Assembly (NCBI GenBank): GCA_049644265.1
Contig: JBARRO010000078.1
Span: 1 to 22,497 of the forward strand
Source: JBARRO01 sp049644265
Lineage (GTDB): Bacteria > Bacteroidota > Ignavibacteria > UBA10030
Direction: 5' to 3'
Length of the DNA stretch: 22,497 nucleotides
Below are positions 16,453-22,497 of this stretch, piece by piece (the first letter of the stretch is position 1; each line of letters begins with the position of its first letter). A model generated the notes under the pieces. The model was not told the origin of the DNA, did not search any database, and saw only the letters and a program-made list of their open reading frames with translations. Position numbers and translations under genes: made by a program.

Positions 16453-17027
16453 CAGCTCCGCACCGTAAAGAACAAATACACCAGAACAATCGCTGCGCCG
16501 ATTACGACCAGCGGTCCGGCTACGGATTCCCAACCGTCATCGCGGCTCTCCTCGCCGGCGGGCAGTTCTTCCCTTTCGTCCACCGTGTCTTTCACCTGAC
16601 GTGCCGGATTTCCGAGCATCCGTGATTCCTCCCCGCTGTCAATTCGTATTTCCAGAGTCAAGCTGATCGTGCGCTCGAGCGTTCCGTAGCCGCGCTCATC
16701 ATATCGCATGGTTTCCTCAAGCGACAAGACCTTGAGCGACGCGTCCGCGGATGGATCATGAATGCCAGCCCGGTAACCGTTCTTACGCAGGGCTTCCAGG
16801 AAGGCGTTTTCCAGCACGATCCGCAATCGCGCAGATTCGACAACGAGCGATATGCGTTTGGATCTTTCAACTGCAAGATTTCCCGACACTTCGTCCGCGA
16901 TGTTCTGCGCCATGCTCCTGAAGACCGTCAACGCCGGTTTCGTATCCTGCGCCCGAAGAGAGCTGAACCAAGTAACGCCCGCAACGATAACCGCCACTCC
17001 GAGACGAAGGACCAGATGATTGTGCAC
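16452..17027 (-). CDS. Exported protein with C-terminal membrane anchor, function unknown
   Basis: I do not recognise this 191-aa protein. It starts at GTG 17027, four bases after the dehydrogenase stop. A TTG at 17078 would run inside that gene. The N-terminus is a signal peptide (LVLRLGVAVIVAGVTWFSSLRAQ). A soluble domain follows, with an amphipathic pattern that includes ISLVVESARLRIVLENAF and ALRKNGYRAG and a segment of alternating strands (TLERTISLTLEIRID). An acidic linker (about 142-160) leads to a single C-terminal helix (GPLVVIGAAIVLVYLFFTV) and a tail of two residues (RS). The expected arrangement is a periplasmic domain anchored by its C-terminus. Its stop overlaps the CapA-family ATG, which points to joint expression. 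Residue arrangement resembles some outer-envelope assembly proteins, but that is only an impression. Confidence 0.6.
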   Translation of the reverse strand: MHNHLVLRLGVAVIVAGVTWFSSLRAQDTKPALTVFRSMAQNIADEVSGNLAVERSKRISLVVESARLRIVLENAFLEALRKNGYRAGIHDPSADASLKVLSLEETMRYDERGYGTLERTISLTLEIRIDSGEESRMLGNPARQVKDTVDEREELPAGEESRDDGWESVAGPLVVIGAAIVLVYLFFTVRS

Positions 17028-17031
17028 GCCG

Positions 17032-18324
17032 TTATCCGTAGATCCCACGAATCTTGAGGGTTCTCGCAACCTTGTCAATCGCTAGTACATACGCGCCAAT
17101 TCGCAGCGTCTGTTTGTACTGTTCTGCCGAATCATAGACGGCCTGAAAAGCCTGTTTCATCATTTTCTCAAGCCTTTTGTTAACACGTTCAAGTGACCAG
17201 AAATACCCGATCCTATCCTGCACCCACTCGAAGTAGGACACCGTCACTCCCCCCGCATTTGCCAGGATATCGGGGATAACCAGAATACCCTTTTCCTGAA
17301 GAATCGGATCCGCTTTTGCGGTCGTAGGACCGTTAGCCCCTTCACAGATAATTTTCGCCTTGATTTTCGCAGCGTTCTTATGAGTAATCTGATTCTCTTT
17401 TGCAGCAGGGACAAGAACATCGCACTCCATCTCGAGGAGGTGCTCATGTGAAACCTTATCACCACCAGTAAACCCCGAGAGCGATCCCTTCTTCCTCACC
17501 CACTCGATCGCCTTCTTGATGTCAATGCCCTTCTTATTATAATAAGAGGCCACGATATCGCCAATCCCCACAACCGTGCAACCCTGTTCAGCTAGCAATT
17601 CGGCCGTGATCGAACCCACATTGCCGAACCCCTGAACCACCACGGTGGTCTGCTGTGGTTTCATTCCGATTTTTTCCATGGCGGCCAGCGTAACAATCAT
17701 GCAGCCGCGCCCAGTCGCTTCTCTTCTTCCGAGAGATCCACCAAGAAGCAGAGGTTTCCCCGTTACCACAGCCGGCTCAGTCCTTCGCATATGCATGCTG
17801 TAGGTATCCATAATCCACGCCATCGTTTGTTCGTTCGTGTTCATATCGGGGGCGGGGACATCTTTATCAGGTCCGAGAACATCAAGAAGGTTTGCCGTGT
17901 AGCGCCGTGTGATCTTCTCAATAATAAGCTGACTCAATTTGGAAGGGTCACAGCGCACCGCTCCCTTCGCGCCACCAAATGGAATACTCATCACCGCGCA
18001 CTTCCACGTCATCCATGCCGCAAGAGCCTTTACTTCATCGAGCGTTACATCAGGGCTGTATCGAATTCCGCCTTTCGATGGTCCCAGAATGTCATTATGG
18101 ATTACGCGATAACCTTCAAAGACCTTGATATCCCCGTTATCCATGGCGATGGGGATCGAAATCACCACCTGTTTGACAGGGGTTTTCAGGTATTCATAGA
18201 CACCCGGCTCGAGTTTCAACAACTGAGCCGCGATGTCAAACCTTCGCATCATTGACTCAAAAGGATCTTCTTTGTCCAGGATGGGGGCTGGTTCTTGGTA
18301 GACGGTGGGTTGTATGAGATCCAT
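17032..18324 (-). CDS. gdhA: Glu/Leu/Phe/Val dehydrogenase (glutamate dehydrogenase type)
   Basis: This is a cytoplasmic hexameric-type amino-acid dehydrogenase of 430 aa that interconverts glutamate with 2-oxoglutarate plus ammonium. Substrate-binding lysines lie in GPSKGGIRYSP (Lys84) and MTWKCAVMSIPFGGAKGAV (Lys108 and the catalytic Lys120). The Rossmann motif VVVQGFGNVGS precedes the strand ending in TVVGIGD, which gives the nucleotide site. PAPDMNTNEQTMAWIMD is the usual loop with the catalytic Asp. Cofactor choice (NAD or NADP) cannot be decided. ATG 18324 is the clear start, preceded by a 116-base non-coding gap. The four-base gap to the next gene suggests that the transcript continues. 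Confidence 0.93.
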   Translation of the reverse strand: MDLIQPTVYQEPAPILDKEDPFESMMRRFDIAAQLLKLEPGVYEYLKTPVKQVVISIPIAMDNGDIKVFEGYRVIHNDILGPSKGGIRYSPDVTLDEVKALAAWMTWKCAVMSIPFGGAKGAVRCDPSKLSQLIIEKITRRYTANLLDVLGPDKDVPAPDMNTNEQTMAWIMDTYSMHMRRTEPAVVTGKPLLLGGSLGRREATGRGCMIVTLAAMEKIGMKPQQTTVVVQGFGNVGSITAELLAEQGCTVVGIGDIVASYYNKKGIDIKKAIEWVRKKGSLSGFTGGDKVSHEHLLEMECDVLVPAAKENQITHKNAAKIKAKIICEGANGPTTAKADPILQEKGILVIPDILANAGGVTVSYFEWVQDRIGYFWSLERVNKRLEKMMKQAFQAVYDSAEQYKQTLRIGAYVLAIDKVARTLKIRGIYG

Positions 18325-18382
18325 ATGAGTAAAGGGAAGATGGTAAGGCTGTTCTCTGGGAACGTTAACTATTTAAAGTCAT

Positions 18383-18411
18383 AAGTTACAAAGAAAAGGG
18401 AGGAGTTTCAA
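18383..18411 (-). promoter_or_regulatory. Candidate promoter upstream of the dehydrogenase gene
   Basis: On the - strand, TTGAAA (18411-18406) is followed after 17 bases by TAACTT (18388-18383), about 60 bases before the ATG of the dehydrogenase. The -35-like element matches five of six consensus bases, but the -10-like element is poor. An A/T-rich run follows. The gap from 18325 to 18440 is the only long non-coding stretch in this part of the cluster, so a promoter is expected here. This is a weak motif call, and Bacteroidota-like promoters use different elements. Confidence 0.3.
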
Positions 18412-18440
18412 CGGACAACGGGAAGTACGGAAGGATGGGA

Positions 18441-19298
18441 TCAGGCAGATTGATCGGTATTCAGAAGTCTTCGCAACGTGCGTATCACTAACTCGGGCCG
18501 CTCATCGAGAAAATGCCGTGAAAACCTGCGTGCACGCTCAACCTCGAGCGAATCAACTTGCCCGAAAATGAGATCTTCCTTGTTCAGCTTCGCCTGAGCG
18601 ATCATCGCTCCCCCGGGAGAAACGATGGCAGACCCTCCCCAAAAGCTCACGCCGTCTTCAAATCCAACACGGTTGCCAAAAAGGAAGTACGTGTTCAGCA
18701 GCCGTGCGTACGTTCGATGATGCTCCTGGTTGACGACTTCGACACCGATCTTCGGATTCTCTCCTGCAACTCTTGTAGGACTCGCAGTGAGGCAAAGCAG
18801 GGCCTCCGCCCCATCCAGCGCAAGGAGATACGGTACTGATACATGCCAGGCATCCTCGCAGACGAGCATTCCGATCCTGCCAAGCCTCGAGGTGAATGCG
18901 CGAATTGCCTTACCCGCGCTAAAGTAGCGTCCTTCCTCGAACATCCCGTAGCTTGGAAGGTACGTCTTCCGGTGAATATGCTTCACCTCGCCGTCTTCGA
19001 AAAACACGGCGCTGTTGTAGATCCCATGATTCGCCCCGCTCTCCACGAATCCGGCGGCGATTGAAATTTTCTTGCTCCGTTCCCTCAGCGGCTTAAAGAG
19101 TGGTTCAGTCTTCGGATCAACGCTGAGTTCCCACGCCAGGTCCTTCAGCGAATAGCCCGTGAGACTCAGTTCCGGGAACATCACGAGGTCCGCCCCTTTG
19201 CGACGTGCCCTGTCGATGAACTCGACATGGTGTTCAATGTTGTGCTTCAGATCGCCGACGCGACTGTCAACCTGGGCTATGGCTGCCGTGATTTTCAT
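18441..19298 (-). CDS. Nitrilase-superfamily carbon-nitrogen hydrolase
   Basis: This is a cytoplasmic amidohydrolase of the nitrilase superfamily (285 aa). The catalytic triad is complete: Glu43 in FPELSLTGYS, Lys111 in HRKTYLPSYG and Cys147 in MLVCEDAWH. The opening KITAAIAQVDSRVGDLKHN is like the glutaminase half of glutamine-dependent NAD synthetase, but no NAD-synthetase domain follows, so it is a stand-alone enzyme. The exact substrate (amide, omega-amide or carbamoyl compound) cannot be told. It starts three bases after the small TPM gene stop, so it is last in that probable transcript, and a 116-base gap then separates it from the dehydrogenase gene. Confidence 0.88.
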   Translation of the reverse strand: MKITAAIAQVDSRVGDLKHNIEHHVEFIDRARRKGADLVMFPELSLTGYSLKDLAWELSVDPKTEPLFKPLRERSKKISIAAGFVESGANHGIYNSAVFFEDGEVKHIHRKTYLPSYGMFEEGRYFSAGKAIRAFTSRLGRIGMLVCEDAWHVSVPYLLALDGAEALLCLTASPTRVAGENPKIGVEVVNQEHHRTYARLLNTYFLFGNRVGFEDGVSFWGGSAIVSPGGAMIAQAKLNKEDLIFGQVDSLEVERARRFSRHFLDERPELVIRTLRRLLNTDQSA

Positions 19299-19301
19299 GG
19301 G

Positions 19302-19760
19302 CTATCGAACCCAAACATCATTAGAAAGTTCGTTCTTGTTGTTCCCCGACGGCGGAAAATGCGTCGCCAGCATTTTCCCTACTTCACTGACGCCATGGAG
19401 AATACCTTCCTTGAACTTCTTGTCCGAAAAATGTGAAGATATTTCATTGGCCACCTTTTGCCAGGCCGCCTCTCCCACTTTTGCATGGATGCCCTGGTCA
19501 GCAACAATACGAAACTTGCGATCTTCAAGAATCAGGAAAATCAGCACCCCCGTCCGACCTTCCGTTCTGGTCATTCCCAGCTGATGGAATTCCCGTTGCG
19601 CGATCACCTCCAGCGGGGTCTTCCGTTCGTTGAATCCGCGGCGTTGACGAATGGCGACCCGGATTTCACCCGAAGTATTCTGCTCGGCACCTGTCACCGC
19701 ATCGCCGATGTCCTTGAGATCCTTGTTCGAGAGTATTGTTTTGAGTTGGTTTCGAAACAT
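19302..19760 (-). CDS. Small TPM-domain protein
   Basis: This protein of 152 aa consists of a TPM (TLP18.3/Psb32/MOLO-1) domain with no signal peptide or membrane helix. Typical wording is SGEIRVAIRQRRG near the start, GVLIFLILEDRKFRIVADQGI in the middle and AAWQKVANEISSHFSDKKFKEGI at the end. The function of bacterial TPM domains is not firmly known; some act in membrane-protein upkeep together with LemA. A larger TPM protein and lemA are encoded about 2 kb upstream on the same strand. Spacing is 11 bases from the response-regulator gene before it and 3 bases to the amidohydrolase gene after it. Confidence 0.85.
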   Translation of the reverse strand: MFRNQLKTILSNKDLKDIGDAVTGAEQNTSGEIRVAIRQRRGFNERKTPLEVIAQREFHQLGMTRTEGRTGVLIFLILEDRKFRIVADQGIHAKVGEAAWQKVANEISSHFSDKKFKEGILHGVSEVGKMLATHFPPSGNNKNELSNDVWVR

Positions 19761-19771
19761 GCGGGGAACGG

Positions 19772-20446
19772 TCAGGAAATATCGATCATTTTGATGTCTT
19801 TGATGTATTGGACGGTCTTGTCCTCTTTAAGGTTCTTCAGCTTCTCCATCTTTACTTCAAGCCGGTCAATGTTCTCCTTCATCAGCGTAAGGTATTTGAT
19901 TGCTTTCTCCGGCCCGCTCTCCTTGATGAGCTGTTCGACCAGACTCTTCATCGTCCCGAGCGGGTCAGTAATTTCCTTCGAGATCCCGATCACCAATTCC
20001 TGCATCGCTTCGAGCCGCCGCTTCTTGACGTCGAGCTCGGAAACCTCGCGACGCAGTCGACGTTTCTCCACGACCCCCATAAGGGTTTGCGGAAAATAAT
20101 GGCTCGTGATATCCTCTTTCAAGAGATAGTCTGCCACGCCAAGTTTCATCACCTCAACCGCGATGCTTGTTTCCTTATTCACGGTAAGGAAAACAACGGG
20201 AGTTTCTACTTTCTTCTCTTTGAGCGCCCGCGTTACCTCGAGGCCGTTCATACCCGGCAAGAAGTAGTCCATGAGGATAATATCGATATTGGGGTTTTGT
20301 GTTGCCTCCTCGAGTCCCGAGACCCCATCTTCCCTGCAAATGATGTCGAACGTTGCGCCTTCGAACCGATCGAGGAATGCTTTCGCGAGACGCGCGTTGT
20401 CGACGTTGTCTTCGATGTGGAGAACCGTAATGCGGGGGGAATCCAT
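19772..20446 (-). CDS. Response regulator with a DHp-like C-terminal domain lacking the phospho-histidine
   Basis: This protein of 224 aa joins a receiver domain (residues about 5-125) to an alpha-helical, coiled-coil C-terminus and has no DNA-binding domain. The receiver has the acidic pair Glu12/Asp13, phospho-acceptor Asp60 (ILMDYFLPGMNG), Thr88 (VVFLTVN) and Lys110 (DYLLKED), so it should be able to accept phosphate. The C-terminus reads LEAMQELVIGISKEITDPLG, matching the histidine-kinase dimerisation box (GxxHEIxNPL) except that Lys157 replaces the histidine. No ATPase domain follows. A role in partner recruitment or as a phosphate sink is an inference. The start is two bases from the DAHP synthase stop. 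Confidence 0.82.
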   Translation of the reverse strand: MDSPRITVLHIEDNVDNARLAKAFLDRFEGATFDIICREDGVSGLEEATQNPNIDIILMDYFLPGMNGLEVTRALKEKKVETPVVFLTVNKETSIAVEVMKLGVADYLLKEDITSHYFPQTLMGVVEKRRLRREVSELDVKKRRLEAMQELVIGISKEITDPLGTMKSLVEQLIKESGPEKAIKYLTLMKENIDRLEVKMEKLKNLKEDKTVQYIKDIKMIDIS

Positions 20447-20448
20447 GG

Positions 20449-21498
20449 CTAGTTCCGCGCGGCGGCCGGGAAGCTTTTTTCATTGCGCCAGGTCCGTCCC
20501 ATAAATGGCGCAAGGGTCTTGATCCGGTCGAGCAGCAATTTGAATTTGTCGGGACGCAGAGACTGAAATCCATCCGAAAGAGCTGCGCCCGGATCGGGAT
20601 GCACTTCTATAATCAGCCCATCCGCGCCGGCCACAATGGCTGCCTGGGACATCGGGAGGACCAGATCCCATGCCCCTGTCCCATGGCTTGGGTCGACAAG
20701 GACGGGGAGATGGGAGAGCTTTTTGATCACGGGGACTGCGTTCAGATCCAGCGTATTCCGTGTTGAGGTTTCAAACGTCCTGATGCCACGCTCACAAAGG
20801 ATAATCTGATAATTTCCTTTCGAGGCGATATACTCCGCAGCCATGAAGAGCTCTTCCACGGTCGCGGAAAAGGATCGTTTCAACAAAACGGGCCGGCGGG
20901 TTTCACCGATCTTCTCGAGAAGCGAAAAATTGTACATGTTGCGGGCACCAACCTGCAGGATGTCCGAGCATTCCACCACATTCGGGAGCGTCTCTGTGTC
21001 TTTTACTTCCGTCACAACGTGCATCCCCGTCTTGTCTGCGGCTTCACGCAGGTACTCGAGACCTTCCAGCTTCAATCCCTGAAACGCATACGGAGACGTC
21101 CTCGGTTTGAACGCACCTCCACGAAGGAATTTGACCCCCAGTTCACTGAGCATGTGCGCCGTTTCAAGAATCTGTGATCTGCTTTCAACGGAGCAGGGAC
21201 CTGCAATGAGCGTCAGCTCGGTCCCGCCGATCTCCTGATCGCCCACCTGAATAACAGTATTTTCTGATTTTACTTCTCTGCTCACGAGTTTGTAGGGCTT
21301 CGAAACAGGAATCGCATCCTGAACACCAGCCATGCTCATGAATACGTCGGGGTTGATCCTTCCCTGGTTTCCTGTAATCCCAATCGCAATTCTTTGCGCG
21401 CCGGGAATCTCGTGAGGGAAATACCCGATTGCCCGTACCTTCTCCTTGACTTTTTCTATGTCCCCCTTCGACGCCTCCTGTTTCATGAGAATCAACAT
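20449..21498 (-). CDS. aroF: 3-deoxy-7-phosphoheptulonate (DAHP) synthase, Bacillus/Thermotoga-type with N-terminal FL domain
   Basis: This enzyme (349 aa) condenses phosphoenolpyruvate with erythrose 4-phosphate, the first step of the shikimate pathway to aromatic amino acids. The C-terminal barrel holds AGPCSVES, FLRGGAFKPRTSPYAFQG, QVGARNMYNF, VLLKRSFSAT, CERGIRTFE and the metal/substrate segment DPSHGTG. The first roughly 70 residues form a ferredoxin-like domain, known in this subfamily as the allosteric site for tyrosine or phenylalanine feedback. The ATG at 21498 fits a full-length FL domain (MLILMKQEASKGDIEKVKEK). A 102-base untranslated stretch precedes it. Confidence 0.94.
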   Translation of the reverse strand: MLILMKQEASKGDIEKVKEKVRAIGYFPHEIPGAQRIAIGITGNQGRINPDVFMSMAGVQDAIPVSKPYKLVSREVKSENTVIQVGDQEIGGTELTLIAGPCSVESRSQILETAHMLSELGVKFLRGGAFKPRTSPYAFQGLKLEGLEYLREAADKTGMHVVTEVKDTETLPNVVECSDILQVGARNMYNFSLLEKIGETRRPVLLKRSFSATVEELFMAAEYIASKGNYQIILCERGIRTFETSTRNTLDLNAVPVIKKLSHLPVLVDPSHGTGAWDLVLPMSQAAIVAGADGLIIEVHPDPGAALSDGFQSLRPDKFKLLLDRIKTLAPFMGRTWRNEKSFPAAARN

Positions 21499-21532
21499 GT
21501 CAGCGATCAGCTTTCAACAGTCAGTGAAAAAT

Positions 21533-21547
21533 ATTCATTCAATGAAT
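21533..21547. promoter_or_regulatory. Perfect 7-bp inverted repeat upstream of aroF
   Basis: ATTCATT, one base, then AATGAAT forms a perfect palindrome 35-49 bases before the aroF ATG. It could be an operator for a regulator or half of an mRNA hairpin. The arms are A/T-rich and short, so chance is possible. The rest of the gap 21499-21600 shows no clear promoter or terminator. Confidence 0.3.
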
Positions 21548-21600
21548 CGCAAACCTGAAGCATGGTGGCCCCTGAGACTTCATCCTCTGCTCCAGTCACA

Positions 21601-22359
21601 CTACCAACTTCCCGATGCTCCCCCTCCGCCCGACATCCCTCCACCTCCACTCCATCCCCCGCCACCAAATGATGACCCTCCCCCCGAAGAACCACCCGAC
21701 CATCCTCCATATCCCCAGCCGGAGCTGTAGACGTGTCCACGCGAGCCGATGACAAATCGCCGCCTCGAAGACACCAGGGGAAGAAAGAACAGGAAGAGCG
21801 CAAGGCCGAACACGATGAGAACAACGACAGCGACTGCTGGAGCAGTACGATCACCGGGATGGATGGAATACTCGCCCGCCGTTGCCAACATGATCGCATT
21901 GACGCCGCCGATGAGGCCCGCGAAGTAATTTCCTTCCCGGAACTGGGGCTTCATCTCCCGCTCAATGATCTGCGAGCAGAGGGCATCCGGCAGGACTCCT
22001 TCCAGCCCATAGCCGACTTCGATGCGTACCGTACGGTCTTCCATCGCCACGACGAGGAGAACGCCGTTGTCCTTTTTCTCCCGGCCAATCTTGTTCACCT
22101 CGAACACCTTATTGGCGTACTCCTCCATGCTGGCCCCTTTGAGTGAACTCACCACCAGAACAACGATCTGCGTGGAAGTCGAGTCCTCAAACTTCTTGAT
22201 TTCCTTCCCCAGTGCATCCCATTCGGCATAGCTCAGCGTGTTCGTGAAATCCGATACCCGTTGGTCCAGTTTCGGAATATCCGGCTGTGCCCCCAACGGA
22301 ATAACCGTCCAGACCAGAAACGTCAGGAGGAGCCCAACATGACGCAAGTTCATGTGCAT
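21601..22359 (-). CDS. TPM-domain membrane protein with glycine-rich tail (YgcG-like)
   Basis: This protein of 252 aa has a signal peptide (about residues 1-25 from the ATG at 22359; a second ATG is at 22353), a TPM domain (about 30-165), one transmembrane helix (about 174-197) and a Gly/Ser-rich tail ending GGGGMSGGGGASGSW. The segment VRIEVGYGLEGVLPDALCSQII is typical of the YgcG branch of the TPM family. The domain should face the periplasm and the tail the cytoplasm. It starts one base after the lemA stop. Together with LemA it is a common pair in Bacteria; the molecular function remains unsettled. The in-frame extension to 22434 would run inside lemA, so it was not used. Confidence 0.87.
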   Translation of the reverse strand: MHMNLRHVGLLLTFLVWTVIPLGAQPDIPKLDQRVSDFTNTLSYAEWDALGKEIKKFEDSTSTQIVVLVVSSLKGASMEEYANKVFEVNKIGREKKDNGVLLVVAMEDRTVRIEVGYGLEGVLPDALCSQIIEREMKPQFREGNYFAGLIGGVNAIMLATAGEYSIHPGDRTAPAVAVVVLIVFGLALFLFFLPLVSSRRRFVIGSRGHVYSSGWGYGGWSGGSSGGGSSFGGGGWSGGGGMSGGGGASGSW

Positions 22360-22360
22360 T

Positions 22361-22497
22361 TCAGAATTTAACCTGAGGCACTTTTTCTGCTCCCTCGGCC
22401 GACTTGAAATACTGGAGCTCCTTGAATCCGCCAAACCCTGCCACCATCGAACCGGGGAATTTCCGGATGAGAATATTGTACTCCTGGACCGTTTCGT
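22361..22497 (-). CDS. lemA: LemA-family protein, C-terminal part
   Basis: This is the 3' end of a gene that runs past the window end on the - strand. The visible 44 codons read ETVQEYNILIRKFPGSM, then FGGFKELQYFKSAEGAEKVPQVKF, and end with TGA at 22361-22363. EYN.LIRKFPGSM and the following YFKS segment are characteristic of LemA, a helical-bundle membrane-linked protein of unclear function. The stop is immediately followed by the TPM-domain gene, the usual lemA-TPM arrangement. Confidence 0.88.
   Translation of the reverse strand, partial: ETVQEYNILIRKFPGSMVAGFGGFKELQYFKSAEGAEKVPQVKF

Noticed and set aside
21446..21730. Proline-rich + strand open frame (runs such as PPPPLHPPPP)
   Set aside because: It is the mirror of the glycine-rich tail codons of the TPM gene on the - strand, and it has no ribosome site or domain.
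1..22497. tRNA, rRNA, insertion sequence, phage or attachment sites
   Set aside because: I saw no cloverleaf-like sequence, transposase, integrase or long terminal repeats; genes are compact and functionally ordinary throughout.

Overview
The window looks like a contiguous chromosomal segment of a Gram-negative bacterium, most likely a member of the FCB group (Bacteroidota/Ignavibacteriota-like). This is an inference. It rests on a C-terminal domain resembling a type IX secretion (T9SS) sorting domain on a secreted metalloprotease, a FG-GAP repeat exoprotein, a BamD homologue, a CcmD-like peptide and a CxxxY-type CcmE, plus a lemA/TPM gene pair. Coding density is very high. There is no RNA gene, insertion sequence, CRISPR array or prophage signature, and no gap longer than about 125 bases.

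Region 1 (1-5094, + strand) is the end of a Cus-type copper/silver efflux operon: the C-terminus of a TolC-family outer-membrane channel, a CusB-like lipoprotein adaptor carrying two extra metal-binding modules (an N-terminal heavy-metal-binding domain and a C-terminal cupredoxin-like domain), and a CusA-like RND pump that keeps all three export methionines and has an extra Ala/Ser/Pro/Gly-rich insert. An unusual G-rich spacer separates the adaptor from the pump.

Region 2 (5174-10151, - strand) is a system I cytochrome c maturation operon in the order ccmA-ccmB-ccmC-ccmD-ccmE-ccmF. It includes a 45-residue ccmD-like gene, and a CcmE whose usual haem-binding histidine is a cysteine. ccmG, ccmH and ccmI are not in the window.

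Region 3 (10148-17027, - strand) is a tightly packed run that reads directly into ccmA: a tail-anchored exported protein of unknown function, a CapA-family protein, BamD, a hotdog acyl-CoA thioesterase, a FG-GAP repeat exoprotein, and a secreted HExxH metalloprotease with a T9SS-like C-terminus. The exoprotein and protease genes overlap by 14 bases, and the protease and ccmA overlap by ATGA, so the secreted pair and the ccm genes are probably co-transcribed. A Glu/Leu/Phe/Val-type dehydrogenase (17032-18324) heads this run.

Region 4 (18441-22497, - strand) holds lemA (partial) and a TPM-domain membrane protein, then DAHP synthase, a response regulator with a DHp-like C-terminus in which the phospho-accepting histidine is replaced by lysine, a small second TPM-domain protein, and a nitrilase-superfamily amidohydrolase. 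Spacings of 2, 11 and 3 bases among the last four suggest one transcript.

No wholly new system is evident. The points most worth checking are the response regulator with a pseudo-kinase tail, the variant CcmE/CcmD set coupled to secreted-protein genes, and the multi-module copper adaptor.
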